Of a DNA stretch of 64,000 nt, positions 63,628 through 64,000 are shown piece after piece. The notes under the pieces were generated by a model, which was not told the DNA's origin, searched no databases, and saw only the letters and a list, made by a program, of their open reading frames with translations. Numbering within the stretch: the first letter of the stretch is position 1; each line of letters opens with the position of its first letter. This DNA is from Methanomicrobiales archaeon. GTDB lineage: Archaea; Halobacteriota; Methanomicrobia; Methanomicrobiales; Methanospirillaceae. The translations under genes and the position numbers were made by a program. The stretch lies in NCBI GenBank assembly GCA_025358115.1, contig JANYKQ010000058.1, forward strand, positions 1 to 64,000, in the 5' to 3' direction.

Positions 63628-64000
63628 TTGAAGTACATCATAATTACCGGCGGTGTAATGAGCGGACTGGGCAAGGGGATCACCGCTGCATCCGTGGGAC
63701 GGATCTTACAGAACCGTGGCTACCGGGTCACGGCTGTCAAGATAGATCCATACCTGAATATTGATGCAGGAACGATGAACCCGGCCCAGCACGGAGAAGT
63801 GTTCGTGCTCAAGGATGGCAGCGAAGTTGACCTTGATCTAGGTAACTATGAGCGGTTCTTAGATATCGAGCTGACAGCCGCCCACAATATCACTACCGGC
63901 AAGGTGTACCGGACGGTCATCGACAAGGAGCGCCGCGGCGATTTCCTTGGAGAAACTGTTCAGATCATTCCCCATATAACTGACCAGATCAAGACCTGTA
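63628..64000 (+). CDS. pyrG: CTP synthase, N-terminal 124 residues (3' end outside window)
   Basis: Start at TTG 63628, with GGGGAGAT 5-8 nt upstream. This gives the family's standard N terminus [20 protein letters not shown] (P-loop). [33 protein letters not shown] and [13 protein letters not shown] complete the recognisable synthase domain before the window edge. Makes CTP from UTP and glutamine. Confidence 0.95.
   Translation, partial: MKYIIITGGVMSGLGKGITAASVGRILQNRGYRVTAVKIDPYLNIDAGTMNPAQHGEVFVLKDGSEVDLDLGNYERFLDIELTAAHNITTGKVYRTVIDKERRGDFLGETVQIIPHITDQIKTC

Noticed and set aside
1..64000. tRNA, rRNA and CRISPR arrays
   Set aside because: Read for tRNA-type arms, rRNA cores and regularly spaced repeats; none found.

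Overview
The window looks like a chromosomal segment of a hydrogenotrophic/formatotrophic methanogen of the order Methanomicrobiales, most likely Methanoregula-like (inference). The reasons are a complete formylmethanofuran dehydrogenase operon (fwd), two Cys-type F420-dependent formate dehydrogenases (fdhAB), a group II thermosome, TATA-box promoters, large PAS-rich kinases, and PEGA/TPR surface proteins. I found no rRNA, tRNA, CRISPR array or intact insertion sequence.

Layout. 1-12.6 kb: signal transduction. A methyl-accepting chemotaxis protein runs off the left edge and is divergent from three related histidine kinases. The middle kinase has lost its phosphoacceptor histidine. 12.6-18.4 kb: an unrecognised minus-strand cluster of nine small genes in two transcription units. 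It contains three tandem paralogues that look like a degenerate PD-(D/E)XK fold, a 167-residue protein with its own strong promoter, a 55-residue membrane/coiled-coil protein and a multi-pass membrane protein. Degenerate non-coding repeats flank it. This is the best candidate for an undescribed element. 18.4-23.6 kb: mop and the fwd operon (ferredoxin-D-B-A-C). 23.6-24.8 kb: a small AT-rich islet with a membrane protein and a canonical solitary PD-(D/E)XK protein. 24.8-34.2 kb: redox and sulfur genes (cysteine desulfurase, an extended rubredoxin, a small siroheme reductase, a DsrE-DsrE protein, a 2-hydroxyacyl-CoA dehydratase/double-cubane-type pair, OsmC). 34.4-51.5 kb: a molybdenum/tungsten region with moeA, two copies of a [zinc-ribbon protein <> fdhA-fdhB] module separated by a rubrerythrin-like gene, an FwdE-family protein, a molybdenum-storage-protein-like kinase-fold gene, a tungstate-binding lipoprotein and a MOT1-type molybdate permease. 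51.5-64 kb: a PEGA surface protein, a second siroheme reductase, thermosome, hisD, an unusual ATPase/TPR-winged-helix/glycosyltransferase operon, a thioesterase, a TPR membrane protein and the start of pyrG.

How it fits together. Fwd and FdhA both need a metal-bis-pterin cofactor. The window also carries metal uptake (tupA, MOT1), storage (MoSto-like), pterin binding (mop) and cofactor insertion (moeA), so it reads as a metal supply-and-use neighbourhood for the first step of methanogenesis and for formate oxidation. Two promoter signals support coordination. A 60-bp block is conserved in front of both fdhA copies, and a shared CAACTGGT element lies at identical spacing from the presumed TATA box of the MoSto-like gene and of tupA, with a winged-helix gene between them.

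Limits: all family assignments are by eye from motifs and remembered family features. No database search was run. Domain boundaries are approximate.
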